NCBI GenBank assembly: GCA_036733305.1
Contig: DAINAT010000102.1
Span: 1-13,758 of the forward strand
Length of the DNA: 13,758 nucleotides
DNA from: UBA7672 sp036733305
Lineage (GTDB): Bacteria; Pseudomonadota; Alphaproteobacteria; Caulobacterales; Hyphomonadaceae
Direction of reading: 5' to 3'
Shown: positions 13,394 to 13,758 of the stretch, one piece after another
How positions within the stretch are numbered: the stretch's first letter is position 1
Layout of the letters: every line of letters starts with the position of its first letter
Position numbers and translations under genes: made by a program
Notes under the pieces: generated by a model
What the model was told of the DNA's origin: nothing
The model's database searches: none
The model's input: only the letters and a program-made list of their open reading frames with translations

Positions 13394-13666
13394 ATGGCAT
13401 ACGCAGATATTCGGATCGAAGCGCCCGAAGCGTTTCTCACGAAGACAGCTTCGGCCGACGAACTCTATCGTATCGGTCTGATCTACTCGGAAGGTCTCGA
13501 CGTCGCCGTCGACCTCGTGCAGGCGCACAAATGGTTCAACCTCGCGGCAACGCGCGGTCACCGCGATGCGAAACTCTGCCGCCAGGAAATGGCCGAGATG
13601 ATGTCGCAACCGGAAGTGCTCAAGGCGCAGCGCGCTGCCCGTGAGTGGATGAAGAAAGCCAACTAG
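13394..13666 (+). CDS. Small Sel1-like repeat protein
   Basis: A 90-residue protein with one Sel1/TPR-like unit (ASADELYRIGLIYSEGLDVAVDLVQAHKWFNLAATRGHRDA), followed by a basic amphipathic C-terminal helix ending REWMKKAN. Sel1 repeats are helical protein-interaction modules; this short form is a recurring conserved hypothetical in alphaproteobacteria. ATG at 13394 has AAAGGGA (13379-13385) eight bases upstream. The frame stays open to 13298, but that extension has no ribosome-binding site. There is no signal peptide, so it is probably cytoplasmic. The exact role is unknown. Confidence 0.85.
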   Translation: MAYADIRIEAPEAFLTKTASADELYRIGLIYSEGLDVAVDLVQAHKWFNLAATRGHRDAKLCRQEMAEMMSQPEVLKAQRAAREWMKKAN

Positions 13667-13680
13667 GCTTTTCTTTACTC

Positions 13681-13704
13681 GCGCCGATCACTTCAGTTCG
13701 GCGC
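13681..13704. terminator. Hairpin between convergent genes
   Basis: GCGCCGA (13681-13687) and TCGGCGC (13698-13704) pair perfectly around a 10-base loop that contains the stop codon of the minus-strand gene. It may be a shared terminator; no T-run follows in either direction. Confidence 0.35.
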
Positions 13705-13758
13705 CGGCGAACACGATCGTCCTTTCCACCAGGACGTCCGTCGAGTTGACGAGTTCGC
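13688..13758 (-). CDS. C-terminal fragment of an unidentified minus-strand gene (cut by window edge)
   Basis: Reading the minus strand from the window edge gives an open frame ending ELVNSTDVLVERTIVFAGAE-L-K then TGA at 13690-13688, convergent with the Sel1-like gene. The length visible (about 22 residues) is too short to name the family. It is included because the spacing to the neighbouring gene and the absence of other features suggest a real gene end. Confidence 0.45.
   Translation of the reverse strand, partial: ELVNSTDVLVERTIVFAGAELK

Noticed and set aside
1..13758. tRNA, rRNA, CRISPR array, prophage or insertion sequence with transposase
   Set aside because: No cloverleaf, regular spacer repeats, or transposase or integrase motif was seen on either strand.

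Overview
The window is GC-rich chromosomal DNA from an alphaproteobacterium. It looks most like the Hyphomonadaceae/Caulobacterales group. This rests on the alphaproteobacterial form of MotB (N-terminus VIKKVKKVIGGGHHGGAWKVAYADFVTAMMAFF), a ParC of that type, a Bpt N-end-rule transferase, a small Sel1-like protein, and several intergenic palindromic repeat families of the kind common in these genomes. Most of it is ordinary core or near-core chromosome. No phage, plasmid, CRISPR, tRNA or rRNA gene was found.

Layout: the 3' part of parC (+, to 967) is followed by a large inverted repeat (982-1094). A minus-strand pair follows, an FAD-dependent oxidoreductase and a GNAT acetyltransferase sharing 4 bases (2946-1109). 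Divergent from it is a plus-strand pair, lemA and a second GNAT (3127-4162). A hairpin repeat (4180-4268) supplies the stop codon of bpt (minus). Then come motB (minus) and a divergent flavin-reductase-like gene (6109-6651).

From 6652 to 7652 there is about 1 kb without a credible gene. Both ends are packed with short palindromic repeats (6671-6926 and 7471-7560). Between them, about 6973-7443 is a dense series of perfect stem-loops whose plus-strand loops are UUCG, GAAA and GUGA. I read this as a large, unclassified structured RNA. It is the most interesting object in the window. An IscB/HEARO-type (omega) RNA without its protein is one possible identity, but I cannot prove it.

Plus-strand genes follow: a beta-hydroxyacid dehydrogenase and arfB (ribosome rescue) nearly overlapping, a third GNAT behind a repeat/palindrome leader, and a membrane-anchored GGDEF-EAL protein with altered signature motifs (EMDEF, EVL, DN). 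A minus-strand isopenicillin-N-synthase-like dioxygenase is convergent with the latter. Divergent from it are a possible 40-residue ORF and a fourth GNAT joined by a TGATG overlap. An AT-rich palindromic region then precedes a 90-residue Sel1-like gene, and the last 71 bases hold the C-terminus of an unidentified minus-strand gene.

The genes do not form one pathway. Common threads are motility and c-di-GMP (motB, the GGDEF-EAL protein), translation quality control and proteolysis (arfB, bpt), and four unrelated GNAT acetyltransferases placed singly among other genes.
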